A stretch of DNA of 64,000 nucleotides from Haematococcus lacustris (GCA_030144725.1 JASKMD010000011.1:7586058-7650057), one strand, 5' to 3'; numbered from the stretch's first letter, positions 32,150 to 44,228 are shown. Translations and numbers: made by a program. The notes: a model not told the origin generated them from the letters alone.

Positions 32150-35100
32150 ATGCACCCCGCCAATGTGTTTGCGCTGGAGGAGCCTGACTTCGTGGCGCTG
32201 GCGGCGCAGTACCCGGAGCTGAGGCAGCACCTGCGCCTGCCGAGTGGGGCAGGTGGGGGGGCTGGGGCTGGTGGGGGGGCTGGGGCGGTGGGGGGGCTGG
32301 GCATGGGGTGGGGCGGGGTGGGTGGCATGAGGGGGGGGGGGGGCGGTGGGGTGGGGCTGGGGTGGTGGGGTGGGGGGGGTGGGTGTAGGGTGCTGGGGTG
32401 GGGTGCAGGGGGTGGGGGGGGGGGGTGGTCGGGGGTGGGACCATTGGCAGGGAGGGGTGGAGAGTGGGTGGTGTGAGAGGGGTGTGCGAGGGGTGGTGGG
32501 GGGGGTGGGGTGGTGGTGAGGTGGGAGGCGTCTGTGACCCCCTTCCTGCTTGACATGGGCCTGCTGCCGGCACCCTGCTGCTGCGCATCCCTGCCTGCTG
32601 CCCGCACGCAGGCGGCCGAGCCAGCTTTGACTGGACCAGCTGGGAAGCCACGCGGCAGCTGACCGCCTGCCTGCTGCACGCTCACTTTGGCTTGACCTGG
32701 TGGCTGCCAGAGGGCCACTTGGTGCCTACAGTGACCAACCGCTGCAACTACCTGCACTGGGTCAACGACCTGCTTCAACTGTCCTCCCCACAACGGCCTA
32801 CACCACAAAGTGAGAGCAGAAAGTGTGAGGGGGTGGGTCAATAGTGTGAGGCAGAGGGACTGAGAGTGATAGGATGACGTTAACAGAGCAGATGGGCAGA
32901 AGCTGCGCTGCAGCCAGCTTGCTGCTGCCTACTGCTGCTGCTGCTTGGTGTGGCTGCCCCCAGCTACCTGCTGCTGCTGTTACTGCCTGGTGCTGCCTGG
33001 TGCTGCAGCGCTGGTGCGTGGCCTGGACGTGGGTTGCGGCGCCAGCCTGATCTACTGCCTGCTGGGGGCGGCGCTGTACGGCTGGCACATGACCGGCCTG
33101 GACGTGACGCAGGTGGCGCTGCGCTGGGCGCACAAGAACAGGGACAGCAACCCGCAGCTGGCGGCCCTGCTGCAAGTGCAGCAGTCACACAGCAGAGTGA
33201 GCAGAGGGAGGGGCAAGGGGGGGGAGGGGCCGGGAGGGGGGGGGGCGCTCAGGAAGTGGGTTCCAGGGGGGGGGAGGGCAGCGGTGGTTGGGGAACTGCG
33301 CCCTAACTGAAGCACCCCACCTCTTCCTCTCCTTCCCCTCTCATCCCTCTTCCTCCCTTCCTCCCCTGACCCTAACCTTAACCCTGACCCTGCTCTTCCC
33401 CTCTTCCCCCCCCCTTTCCAACCCTCCTGCTGCCTGCCCCCACTGCCTCCGCCTGCTCCTCACCCCCTGCCTGCCTCCCTGTGCCCCCCTCTACCCCCCC
33501 CCCTGCCTGCCCCTGTCTCCGCCGCGCCGCCTGCCCCTCTGCCCTGCAGCCCGAGGAGGGGGACCCAGGCGGCATCCTGCCCCCGGCCTTCACCCAGCCG
33601 CACACCACCTTCGACTTCACAGTGTGCAACCCGCCATTCTTTGAGTCCATGGAGGTCAGGCCAGGGCAGCGCCGGGGCAGACAAGGCCCAGGGGGGCAGG
33701 GGGGCCCAGGGGGGCAGGGGGGCCCAGGGGGGCAGGGGGGCCCCAGGGGGGCAGGGGTGAGGGACAGGTGGCACTGGCTGCTTGGCTGTCCATCATTTGT
33801 AGTCAGTGAGCTCAGTTGGCTGTATGGGTCACTGCCAGGGGTGAGGGAGGGTGAGGGAGGGTCAGGAGGGCTGCTGTGGTGGTGCCGTGGTGCAGGAGGC
33901 GAGCAGCAACCCGGGCACTGCCTGTGGGGGGACGGTGGAGGAGAGCTGCTACCCGGGGGGCGAGCTGGCCTTCGTACTCAGTGCGTGACCCAAGGGGGGG
34001 GGCAGGGGGAAGTGGCCGGGGGAAAGGGGCTGCGTGGGCGTGGGGGTAGGAGCAGGGGGGGGGGGGCCATGCTGGGCTGGATTGTGAAGCGGGTGTAGCT
34101 ACTGCCCCCCCCCCCTACCCCCCTCTCTTTGCCCCCCTCCTGCCCCTCCCCCCCCCCCCCCTTGCCCTCCTCCTGCCTCTAACCCCCCCCTGCCCCCCTC
34201 CTGCCCCTACCCTTGTGCAGGGATGCTTGAGGACAGCGTGAGACTGGGCAGCAGGGTGCACTGGTGGGTGGGTCTACCTGGCTGGCCCTGCCTGACTCGC
34301 CCGCCTCAATGCCACCTTGGTGCTGCGCTGCCCTGGTCTGACCCGGCGCCTGGTCACACCTCGCCCCGCCCCTTGCCAAGCCTTGTGCTGCCAGGCCTAG
34401 TCCCTGCCCTGTCAGGCCCTGTCAGGGCAGAGGCGCAGGCACAGGCGGAGGGGGGTGTGCTGCTAGATAGCGCTCCTGGCGTGTTGATGGCCGGGCTCAG
34501 CCTCCGGGCCGCTGCCCAGGTCAGGCAATGCGGGCACTAGGCAGGGGGGAGCTCATAGGGCTCCACGCCCCAGGGGGTAGGGGGGCAGGTGGCCTCACCC
34601 TGGCAGGGCTGTCCGGCCCCAAGTGCTGCGCTGCTGCCCTGCTGCCCCAGCTGCTGCCCTCCCCCTCACCCGCACCCTCACCCTCACCCTCCCCATCACA
34701 TTGCTCACCCTTGCCTGTGCCTTTGCCTGGCTGTGTCTGTCACCTGCTGCGCTGTGCCCTGCCTGCAGCGCCCCGCAGCTCTGTCCACCGCCCTGATCTG
34801 CCGCCCCTGGCCATGCGCTGCCGGCTGCAGGTACAGCAGCATGGTGGGCAAGAAGTCCACGCTCAAGGCGCTGCGCAGGGAGCTGCACGCGCGCCACGTC
34901 ACGGCCATACGCACCACTGAGCTGGCGCAGGTGAGGGGGACGGCCGCAGGAACAGGGGGTGGGGGGAGGAGGGGGGGAGGAGGGGGGAGGAGGGAGGAGG
35001 GGGGAGGAGGGGGGGGAGGAGGGGGGAGGAGGGAGGTGGCTGCCACCAGGGGGGGCAGGCCAGCAAGGGGCGCCGGGGGGGAGGTGGCTGCTGCCGGGCT

Positions 35101-37293
35101 GTGCTACCCTGAGGTGAGGGTGAGGGAGCGCTAGGCAGCAGCAGGGGCAGCCAAGGGGTCAAACCTGCTCAACTCATGAGCGTGACCGGGGGGGGTGGAC
35201 ACTCCAGGCAGGGCAGTGTCAGAGCCCTGACGCACTAGGCCCCTGATCTCATGATGGTGATAGGGGTGGCTGCAAGCCAAGTCTCACAACCTCACAACCA
35301 ACCAACCGCCCAAGTAACCAACAACCACCCTTGGAGGATACGCTGTTGACTTGAGATGAGGTGAGGAGAGTGATGAGGGGGCCTGGGGAACCTAAGGCCC
35401 ACCCACCGTGATAACTAAACCCTCTTAACCGAACCCAAGGTAAAAGCGGGGGCCGCGTGTAACCCAGGCATTGGAGCGGCCTCGCTGCCTCCCCCCTGCC
35501 TCTCCTGTTCCCCTGCCCCTGCGCCTTCTCTCCCCCCTCACCCCCCCTACCCCCACCACCTCGCTGCCCTCCCCCTGTCCCCCTCTCCCCCCCTCCCCCT
35601 CTACCCCACCTGGCTGCAGGGCAAGACTTCCCGCTGGGCCATTGCCTGGTCCTTTGCGGTGGACAGGGAGCTGGCCAACGTGCCGCTGCCCCGCCCCCCC
35701 GCCACCTGGAGCGCAGCCTCCCGCAGCGCCCGCACCCCCCACTCTGCCCAGGAGGCTGAGGCTACACGCAGGGGGGGGGGCAGCACAGCTCCGCAGCACG
35801 GCCCCGGGCAGAGCGGCGCCGGCCCCTGCCCCCCGAGCCCTGCTGCCCTCGCGGGCAACCTCCTTCCAGCTCAAGGTCTGGGACACAGGGGGGGCAGGGG
35901 GGCAGGGGGGGGCAGGCTGTTTTGCATCACCCTCTTGCTAGGCCCTGTCTGGGTCAGCCTGCCTGTCGTGCATGTGTGCGGTGTGCTTGTTAAGCGGAGG
36001 GGCAAGGGGGCAGGAAGGGATTAGGTGCGGGACAGAAGAGGTCAGCAGGGGGGAAGGGAGCATAGAGAGGAGGAGGAGGAGGAGGAGGAGGAGGAGGAGG
36101 GAGACGTTTGGATGGGGCTGGTAGAGGCAGCGCTCACAGTGTGGTGGGGGGTGCTCTCCAGCTCGCTGTCCCGGGTCCCTCAGCGCCAGTCCAGGCCCCA
36201 AGTGACGTGGAGTGATGGCTGCCTGGGCGCTGTCCACCTGCTGCCCCGCCTGCTCACCTGTGGCTGCTGCGCTGCCTGCAGGCGCCTGCCCTCAGCGGCC
36301 AGCGCCTGCTGCTGCTGCTGGAGGCCGCCCTCACCGCCCAGGGGGCTGCTTGTGTGGTGGAGCCGGCGCTGTGGCGCATCACCGCCACCCTGCCGCACCA
36401 CACAGCCACTGCACCCGCCCGCCGCCCCTCCCCTCCCCACCCAAGCCCCCATAGCCCTCGATGCACCGCCACCCCCCCTCCCCCCTGCTGCTGCCGCTGC
36501 TGCTGCACATGGCCCTGTCGCAGCTGGTGCAGCAGGCCCTGGGTTGGGGCTGCCCCTTGCGGCCCTAGCCGTTGCTCCACCCCTCACCCTGTCCGCTGCC
36601 CCTGCCCCAGCCTCAGTCAGCCCGCCCATGTCGCCACCAGGCGCCGCACCATGCCTTGCCAGCCTCTCCCCAGACCGTGGGCTGGGCCCAGCAGGGGACA
36701 TGGCGGCAGCAGCAGCAGCCGGCCCCCACCTGGCCATCCTGGGCAGCAGCCTGGTTGCAGCAGGCTATGGCAGCAAGGGGCTGCAGCCTGCTGCCACGGA
36801 GCCTGGGGAACAGCTGGGTGGGCAGGGGGGAAGGGGGGAGGTGCAGCGGGAGCTGGCGGCCAGCAGGGCCTCGGCCAGCGGCAGCGAAGTGGAGGAAGCT
36901 CTAGGGGCGGCAGCTGGGCCGGGTGGCGGAGCTGTCAGGCCTGAGGCGCCAGGGATAGCAGCGGGGCAGGGCACCTCAGCTGCCAGCGCGCAGCCTCAAC
37001 TGGAGCAGCACCCGTACCAGTACAAGAAACAGCGTGCGGGGCTCGGCGGCGCGCTGGCAGCGGCAGGCAGCCGCGCGGTCGCTTCTGGGACATGGGCGGG
37101 CGCCGCGGCGGACAACCCCGGGCGAGGGCGACCGGGCCTGAATGTCCGGGTGTGCGTGTTCCAACAGCAGCGCGGCAGCTACGAACTGAGCGCCACAATC
37201 GCGAACAGCTCCGATCTTGGCGAAGCGCACCGGTTCGTACAGCTTATGGACGCCGTTAGACAAGAGCTGGAGGCAGCCTGCTGCGCCCAGTGA
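32150..37293 (+). CDS. METTL16/FIO1-type RNA N6-adenosine methyltransferase
   Basis: Orthologs methylate U6 snRNA and some mRNA hairpins with S-adenosylmethionine in the nucleus. Exons in phase: 32150-32252 (MHPANVF...PDFVALAAQYPEL), 32612-32809 (FDWTSWEATRQLT, VPTVTNRCNYLHWVNDLL), 33009-33196 (GLDVGCGASLIYCLLG, the SAM site), 33550-33654, 33896-33980, 34221-34263, 34831-34930 (YSSMVGKKSTLKALRREL) and 35620 onwards (GKTSRWAIAWSF). The catalytic NPPF is residues 190-193 (33628-33639), close to its position in human METTL16. An exon near 36280-36420 (AACVVEPALWRIT) fits the first vertebrate-conserved-region fold. The last exon ends at 37293 with VRVCVFQQQRGSYELSATI. Exon ends between 35.8 and 36.9 kb are unresolved. 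The start may lie upstream (see 30496-31586). Introns are full of G-runs. Confidence 0.9.
32253..32560 (+). repeat. Extreme G-run intron segment
   Basis: First METTL16 intron: dense GGGGTGGGGGG-type tracts with G-runs up to nine, on the transcribed-sense strand, so a G-quadruplex could form in the pre-mRNA. Confidence 0.85.
33688..33756 (+). repeat. GGGGGGCAGGGGGGCCCA tandem units in METTL16 intron
   Basis: Four near-identical units of about 18 bp built from G6 blocks. Confidence 0.85.
34945..35037 (+). repeat. (GGGGGGAGGA)n purine tract in METTL16 intron
   Basis: Pure G/A sense-strand tract after the exon ending at 34930. Confidence 0.9.
36069..36101 (+). repeat. (GGA)11 tract
   Basis: GGA trinucleotide run in the 3' half of the METTL16 gene, probably intronic. 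In one frame it would read poly-Glu. Confidence 0.85.
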
Positions 37294-38217
37294 GCCAATG
37301 ACGTAACCCTCGTTGAGCCGCTTCGCGCCGGGCAAGAAACGCATGTCGCCCAGGAGCACGCTGGGGGCTGACATTAGTTGCGGACCAGAATGCAAGCTCG
37401 CTAAGCAACCGTCATTTGTTTATATACACAATATGTGCAGCGTATGCAAAGGCGACGACCGCAGGGTAGAGACGCCGGAATTGTTTTGACGAAAGCGCAG
37501 GCCGCGGGAAACGCCTGCTTTGACGCCCTGGCTGTCAGGCTCTTGTGATCGTGCAAGCAGTCCGCCACGACTTGACACTGTGGCAGGGCCAGGTTGCTCT
37601 GAACGTGGTAAACAACACGTGCGGAGGTTTGTAGTCTGCGGACTGCAGGGCAGGGCAGCAGCGTTACCAACAGGGCGAAGGAACGGTTGTTTTCCTTGTA
37701 TTTGAGGGCAGGGTATGGGGCAAAAAGCCTGTGGGAGGTGGTGCGTGGTCAACTCCAATTCCCGCCCCTGGCTCTTTCAAACCTTGTTACAAGCCCGACT
37801 AGACATCCAGGGGGCGGGCTGCCGCTTGTTTTTTGGCGTGATGGCAGGCTGTGATTGCGACTCTGCGACTTGCATGGAGCACATTCTTCTAGACCGGCGA
37901 CGGCAAACCTCTGAAGCGGGGTTGTACGTCGTTACCGTCGTAAGACGCAGCCTGCCCCTGCCGATGCTGGGGACCGCATGCTCGTCCCGGATCAGCCCCA
38001 GCCACGGTGCCTCACCCCCTCATTGCGGCCGAGCTTCATGGCTGTCTTCGCGCCATCGCGAGTGGGAATTTGGCCTGTGCATGCAGAACTGCACACAACA
38101 CCCCTCCCTGACAGCTGTGGCCCGTGCACCGTAGATGTTGCCCACAGCTGTCGGATACTAGGCGGCCTCGGTGGCAGCAGCGGCAGCTGAGCAGTGCAGC
38201 GGGGAGCGACCCTCAGG
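37294..38217. other. Intergenic; probable 5' exon(s) of the EGY gene not resolved
   Basis: Contains the METTL16 3' UTR and should contain the first exons (transit peptide) of the EGY-type protease. Open frames start MAVFAPSRVG (38038) and elsewhere, but none can be joined with confidence across the CCTG repeat. Confidence 0.35.
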
Positions 38218-38322
38218 TGCCTGCCTGCCCGCCCCCCTGCCTGCCTGCCCCCCTGCCTGCCTGCCTGCCCGCCCCCCTTCCTGCCTGCCTGCCCGCCCCC
38301 CTTCCTGCCTGCCTGCCTGCCC

Positions 38323-38370
<48 letters not shown>

Positions 38371-38510
38371 CCCTGCCTGCCTGCCTGTCCCCCTGCCTGC
38401 CTGCCTGCCTGCCTGTCCCCCTGCCTGCCTGCCTGCCCCCCTGCCTGCCTGCCTGCCCGCCCCCCTTCCAGCCTGCCTGCCCGCCCCCCTTCCTGCCTGC
38501 CTGCCTGCCC

Positions 38511-38541
<31 letters not shown>

Positions 38542-39085
38542 CTGCCTGCCTGCCTGCCTGCGGCTGCCTGCCTGCCTGCCTGTCCCCTGCCTGCCTGCCT
38601 GTCCCCCTGCCTGCCTGCCTGCTGCCTGTCCCCCTGCCTGCCTGCCTGCCCCCCTGCCTGCCTGCCCCCCTGCCCCCCTGCCTGCCTGTCCCCCTGCCTG
38701 CCTGCCTGCCCCCCTGCCTGCCTGCCCCCCTGCCTGCCCTGCCTGCCTGCCTGCCTGCCTGTCCCCCTGCCTGCCTGTCCCCCTGCCTGCCTGCCTGCCC
38801 CCCTGCCTGCCTGCCCCCCTGCCTGCCTGCCTGCCTGCCCCCCTGCCTGCCTGCCTGCCTGCCTGTCCCCCTGCCTGCCTGCCTGCCCCCCTGCCTGCCT
38901 GCCCCCCTGCCTGCCTGCCTGCCTGCCCCCCTGCCTGCCTGCCTGCCTGCCTGTCCCCCTGCCTGCCTGCCTGCCCCCCTGCCTGCCTGCCTGCCTGCCC
39001 CCCTGCCTGCCTGAGCCTGCCTGCCTGTCCCCCTGCCTGCCTGCCTGCCCCCCCTGCCTGCCTGCCCCCCTGCCTGCCTGTCCCC
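38218..39085 (+). repeat. (CCTG)n / (CCTGCCCCC)n repeat, 0.87 kb
   Basis: Tetranucleotide CCTG interrupted by TCCCC, CCCCC and GCCCC blocks with higher-order periodicity. Open in several frames (Cys/Leu/Pro on plus, Gly/Arg/Gln/Ala on minus) but clearly not coding. Lies just upstream of the first recognised EGY exon. Confidence 0.97.
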
Positions 39086-39181
39086 TCAATCTGAGCCCCC
39101 CACCATGTTGGCTCAGGGCACGGAGGCAGCCCCGGAGGTCCCCAGCACCCACCCCCCAGCCCGGCCCCCCCCCCCCCTCAG

Positions 39182-42100
39182 CCTGGCGGCGAGCAGCTTC
39201 AGGGGGAGGGGGCCTCGCTGAAGCTGCCGGCAGAGGTGATAGAGCGGCTCAAGTTCACGGTGTTTGGGTTTGACACCTTCTGGGTCACCAGGTGAGGGTG
39301 AGGGGGGGGAGGGGAGCAGGAGGGGGGCAGGGGGGGCCAGGGCTGGTGAGGTAAGGGCCATTGGGGCGGAAGGGGAGCCCCTGAGTCAGGGCTGGGGGGG
39401 AGGGACTTCACAGGCGGGGGCGGGGGTGGGTGGGGGGGAGAGTGGGCTGCTGAGACAACAGCCAGCGGGACGGTGAGGGGGAGAGGGCAACTGCTGCTGC
39501 TGCTGCTGCTGCCGCTGCTGCTGCCGCCCCTGGTGGTGCTGGTGGCAGTGTGTCCAACTACCAGGAGGACGGCGTAATCTTCAAGGGCAATGTGCGCGGC
39601 AAGAACCCCGGCCTGGCATACGCCAAGATGAAGGACCGTCTCAAGGTGGGCGCCCTCACCGCCTGCCCCCCATCCCCACACCTCCCGCCTGACACCTCCC
39701 TGGCCCCCCTGCAATGACCACTGCCTGTGATGCATCACCACAGCAGAAGCGGGGTGGGGTAGCGGCGGCAGCGAGGCAGCGGTGGTCCAGGGTTGAGGAT
39801 CAGGGGGCAGGAGGTTCATGAGAGGGGCCCTCAGGGGCAGGGGCAGGGGCAGGGGCAGGGGCAGGGGCAGGGGCAGGGGCAGGGGCAGGGGCAGGGGCAG
39901 GGGCAGGGGCAGGGGCAGGGGGCAGGGGCAGGGGCAGGGGCAGGGGCAGGGGGCAGGGGCAGGGGCAGGGGCAGGGGCAGGGGCAGGGGCAGGGGCAGGG
40001 GCAGGGGCAGGGGCAGGGGCAGGGGCAGGGGCAGGGGCAGCAGGGGCAGGGGCAGGGGCAGGGGCAGGGGGGTGGCTAGTCACGGTGGCACTGTCCGTGG
40101 CCCCTGCAGGCCCTCAGGGTTAGGTGTGTCAGACCCAGCCAGACTGAGCTCTGTGATGAGGAGATGGGCTCGCTGGGGCGACTGTGGATCGTTGCCTTTG
40201 TCATGGTGGCTGTGGTGGCTGCCATGATGGCTGCTTGTTCAGGCTGAGCTGGGGACCCAGTACGACCTCTTCTTGCTGCAAGATGAGACTGACGCACCCC
40301 AGGTCGTGGTCCTGCCGGCAGGGGGTTGGGGTGGAGAGCATCAGCCGGCTCACTGAGGTCAGGCACACCAGGCTCCCCCTCCCCCTCCCCCTCCCCCTCC
40401 CCCTCCCCCTCCCCCTCCCCCTCCCCCTCCCCCCTCCCCCCTCCCCCTCTCCCCCTCCCCCTCCCCTCCCCCTCCCCCTCCCCCTCCCCCCTCCCCCTCC
40501 CCCTCCCCCTCCCCCCTCCCCCTCCCCCCTCCCCCTCCCCCTCCCCCTCCCCCTCCCCCTCCCCCTCCCCCTCCCCCTCCCCCTCCCCCTCCCCCTCCCC
40601 CTCCCCCTCCCCCTCCCCCCTCCCCCTCCCCTCCCCCTCCCCCTCCCCCTCCCCCTCCCCCTCCCCCTCCCCCTCCCCCTCCCCCTCCCCCTCCCCCTCC
40701 CCCTCCCCCTCCCCCCAGGCTCTGCTGCTGGCTGCAGGTGTGGCTCAGCTGCGCCTTCCTGCTGGGCACCGCGCTGTCAGTGGCCAACGCCGCCAACGTG
40801 CCGCTGTTCCAGTGGCTGGCTGACGGTGGCCAGACCCCCCTGACAGCGCAGGACTGGCTGGACGCAGCGCCCTTCATGCTGGCCACTGCTGCGCTGCTGG
40901 GTGCGTGCAGTGCTCAGGGCAGCCAGCCACCCCCTGACCCCCTGACCCCAGCAGCCTGTGAAGCCTGCGATGAAGGGAGGGCACCCCCTGTGTGCTCAGC
41001 TGCCCTGCAGGCGCGCATGAATTCGGGCATTGGCAGGCAGCACGCAAGCACGGCACCGACATGTACCTGCCCTTTATAATTCCCGCAGGATTCGGGTGAG
41101 TCTCACTCTTCTTAGAGTGAGAAGCACAGACCTCCTCTGGGCCACCACCCCCCTTTCCCCCCCTCCTCCCCCTCCCCCTGCCACACTGAGGGCCTCAGCC
41201 GGCCCCCTCCCTGGCCCCTCCTCTGCCCGGCCGGTTGTCCGCAGCTTCATCGGCAGCTTTGGCGGCATCAACCGCCTGCGCTCCTTCCTGCCCAACAGGG
41301 AGGCGCTGCTGGAGTTTGCAAGCAAGGTGGAGGAGGACTGGGCAGGGGGGGCAGGGCGGGGGGGGGCCTGGTGGGGGGGCCATGAGGGTCAAGGGGGGGC
41401 CAGGGGGTCAGGCCTCAACCAGGTCCCGCTGGCAGGGCAGGCTGCTTGACCCCTTGACCCTGGTGGGATAAGGGGGGCCCCCCTGAGGTTACCCCCTTCC
41501 CCCCCCTTCCTTAGGGCCCCTCCCCAGCTGCCTGCCGGCACCTAAGGTCCTCCAACAGCCCAAGACCCCTGCCTTACCCCCCCCCTCTCCACCCACCCCT
41601 GTGCTCCTGTTAGCACCCAGCCCCTGCCCCTGCCCCGCCCCCCCCCCCTCCCCTTTGCCCCCCTCCCCCTGCTGCCCCCTGCCCAGGGCCCGCTGCTGGG
41701 GTCGGCCGTGTCCGTCTCCCTGCTGCTGCTGGGCCTGCTGCTCAGCGCGATGGGCTTCAGCGACGTGGGCGTGGACTCGCCCTCCTTCGCCGACTCCTTC
41801 CTGGTGGCCATTGCCGCCCAGGCCTTCCTGGGGCAGGCCCTGGCGCAGCCCCTGGTGCAGGTCAGCGGGGGGGGGCGGCGGCTGCTCGTCAGGCCCAGGC
41901 AGCAGGGCCGGGGGGTTTGGATGGTGGGCTGGGGGCAGGCTGGGGTCGCCAGGGCGAATGGGGGGGAGGGGGGGGACACGGGGGTTGGCCCCAGGCACTG
42001 GATAGGGGCAGCCAGGCAATCACCTCGATCGTTCAGCGGGTCAAGGTGGCGCTGCCAGGCAGCACTTGGCTGGTATGGCGGCGCAGCCCCACTCCCAGCC

Positions 42101-43227
42101 GCAGCCCCAGCAGAGGCCTCAGGAGCAGGCAAGCACCTCAGGAGCTGGTGTGGCGCTCAAGGTAGTGTCAAGAGCACCTGAGCTGGTTCAAGGTAGTGCT
42201 GTCAGGTGGTCCCCCAGCCGCTGAGGCTCGCACCCCGCCCTGAGCTCAGCCAGGTCACGAGGGCCAGGGGCAGTGTTGGGTTTGAGGCCATGCTGGGGGC
42301 AAGGGTGGGCTGTGAGGGGGGTGTGGGGTGTGAGGGGTGTGAGGGGTGTGAGGGGTGTGAGGGGTGTGGTGTGCAGGTGAACAGCCTGATGCTGGCGGGG
42401 TGGTCGGGCTTGGTGGTCAATGCGCTGGCCTGCATCCCGCTGGGCGAGACGGATGGCGGCCGCATTGCCACCGCCCTGTGGGGCAGGTGCGCTGCCTGGG
42501 GGTGGGGGGGAGGGAGGCTGCTGTCCATGCAGGTCATGGTGGGGAAGAGGTGATGCAGAGTGTTGGTTGCTGTTGAGTGTTAGTTGGTGCAGTGTGAGGG
42601 TGTGTGGTGTGGTGTGGTGTGGTGTGGTGAGGCTGGGCCGCCACCCTGACGTATGTCTGCAGCTGGTGGTGTAGCTTGCCCTGCTACTAGACAGCAGTGG
42701 TGGTGGCTGCTGCTGCTGCTGCTGCTGCTTCTGCTTCCTGCTGCTGTGGCTGCTGCAGGCGCACGGGCAGTGCCATTGGGCTGTGGACCAGCGGCGTGCT
42801 GGCCCTGTCGTCCCTGGGCAGCGCGCTGGCCTTCTACTGGCTGGTGCTGGTGCTGGTGCTGCAGCGGGGGCCAGTGCTGCCCTGCAGGGACGAGGTCACG
42901 CAGCCACAAGACCCACAGCTCATCAGGTAAGGGCGGGGAAGGACTGACAAGGCCAGGCTCCGGGAGGGGGAGGGTGTGGGGAGGGGGGAGGGGGCGGTGG
43001 GGTGGGCTTGACCGCGTTGCTGCTGCTCTTCTCTGCCCTGCCCTGCCGCCCGCCTAGTCAGAAAGGCTTGGTGGCGTGTGTGTTGACCTTTGTGTTGACT
43101 GCGCAGGCAGAGCTTGGTGATGCTGGCGCTGCCGCTGCTGGTGCTGCTGCCCTACCCGGTGGAGCTCATCGTGGCCATCCAGGACTACCTGGCCTCACCC
43201 AGCACCTCGCTCGTGTTTGGGTTCTAG
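39182..43227 (+). CDS. EGY-type intramembrane zinc metalloprotease (M50/S2P family), plastid
   Basis: EGY proteins are chloroplast thylakoid or envelope site-2-protease homologs. Recognised exons: 39182-39291 ([16 protein letters not shown]), 39549-39645 ([20 protein letters not shown]), 40243-40302, 40738-40900 (first membrane segment), 41011-41095, 41245-41326 ([16 protein letters not shown]), 41687-41860, 42377-42486, 42759-42926, 43107-43227. Phases agree. The zinc site HEFGH is encoded at 41016-41030. The third ligand motif is PLGETDGGR, with Asp at 42452-42454, where S2P enzymes have NPxxxxDGG. Several hydrophobic segments follow, and it ends STSLVFGF. Both HExxH and DGGR are intact, so it should be active, unlike EGY3-type pseudoproteases. 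The N-terminal transit peptide is not located; 39182 is the first recognised exon, not the start codon. Confidence 0.9.
39833..40068 (+). repeat. (GGGGCA)n hexanucleotide in EGY intron
   Basis: About 39 units of GGGGCA with two GGGGGCA variants and one GCAGCA interruption, on the sense strand of the intron 39646-40242. Confidence 0.97.
40374..40716 (+). repeat. (CTCCCC)n hexanucleotide in EGY intron
   Basis: About 57 units of CTCCCC with length variants, ending at the acceptor region of the exon starting 40738. It is C-rich on the sense strand, the opposite bias to the GGGGCA array 300 bp upstream. Confidence 0.97.
42303..42369 (+). repeat. (GTGTGAGGG)n units in EGY intron
   Basis: Seven or so GTGTGAGGG units immediately before the acceptor at 42376. 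Confidence 0.85.
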
Positions 43228-44228
43228 GGGCAGAGCCAGGGCCAGGGCCAGGGCGCAGGCAGGGCTGGCAGGTTGGGCAGCTCAGGCAGGCCGGGCAGGC
43301 AGCATTGCGCATCAGCTGCACCTGCCAAGCTTTGCCCGCCAATTTTGTGCATGTTACAAAGACAAAGAGGAAGAAGGAGAAGAAAATAGGGACAAAGGGG
43401 CAAATGCATGACAAGTATTGAAAGCAGAAACGATGAAAAGAAGACTTGAAAATAGAATCAAAGGGTAGCATGCAAGCAATCACGTATGCTCGTGACTGGT
43501 GGCATGTCATGTCATGTCATATTGTGTGGCATTAGCCTGTTGAGCCTAGAGCTTGCGCAGTCGTCGATGGTGGGCCTGGCAAATAAGTTTGGGGGGTGGG
43601 GGCTGATGCATGCGCATATGCCTGTCGCATGTGTCTCCCTGGTGAGGCTGGCCATAGTAAATAAGGTTCCCAAATAGACAGCTCTATGTCCATGTAGTAA
43701 ATAGTATAGACTAGAGATAGTAAATAGTGTAGACTAGTCGTCTATTTCGTCACCAAATCAGCTCGTTTCAGTCGCAACGGGGCGTACATTAGCTCACCAG
43801 ACACGTCGTGCTAGTCTTAAGAGCAGTCAGTATCAGTTGCTATTCTGTTGATCTGCCGGCCAAAGGATTGCCCACTTCCTTATCGACGAACTCCGATGGC
43901 TGCAGCTGCTGGCCCATCGGGCGGCACGTAGCCAAAGAGGAAGCTGGGAGCATTAGAATTGCAGGCAAAGCTTCGAGATAGCATCTACAGCAAGCGCTTC
44001 TCATTTCAGGTCTATGAGATTCAAGGACAAAGCGTTTGCAAAGCCGTTTGCGGCGATTGTGACCAGTCCTATAGCTGCGTGAACATGTCCACAAATGAAC
44101 CACAAGTGAACCACAAATGAACACAACTGCAAGCCAAAGCGACAGCGTGCGGACACGACACCAGATGGACCAGCAGCAGCAGCAGCCGCAGAGCTGCCTT
44201 TCCAGCGAATTGCGAAGTGCTGGAATGG
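43228..44228. other. Intergenic, no gene recognised
   Basis: Holds the EGY 3' UTR. AT-richer than its surroundings. TAGTAAATAGT and TAGACTAG are repeated at 43699-43737. Minus-strand frames at 44324-43840 show no family resemblance and lie opposite the hAT relic. Confidence 0.45.

Noticed and set aside
31437..32651. 404-codon Pro-rich minus-strand ORF
   Set aside because: Antisense shadow of the METTL16 5' region and its G-run intron.
38124..39273. Cys/Leu/Pro- and Gly/Arg/Gln-rich long ORFs
   Set aside because: Products of the CCTG tetranucleotide repeat, open in several frames at once.
39793..40886. Gly-rich and Pro-Ser-Pro ORFs over GGGGCA and CTCCCC arrays
   Set aside because: Low-complexity intron repeats. 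Flanking EGY exons splice across them in phase.
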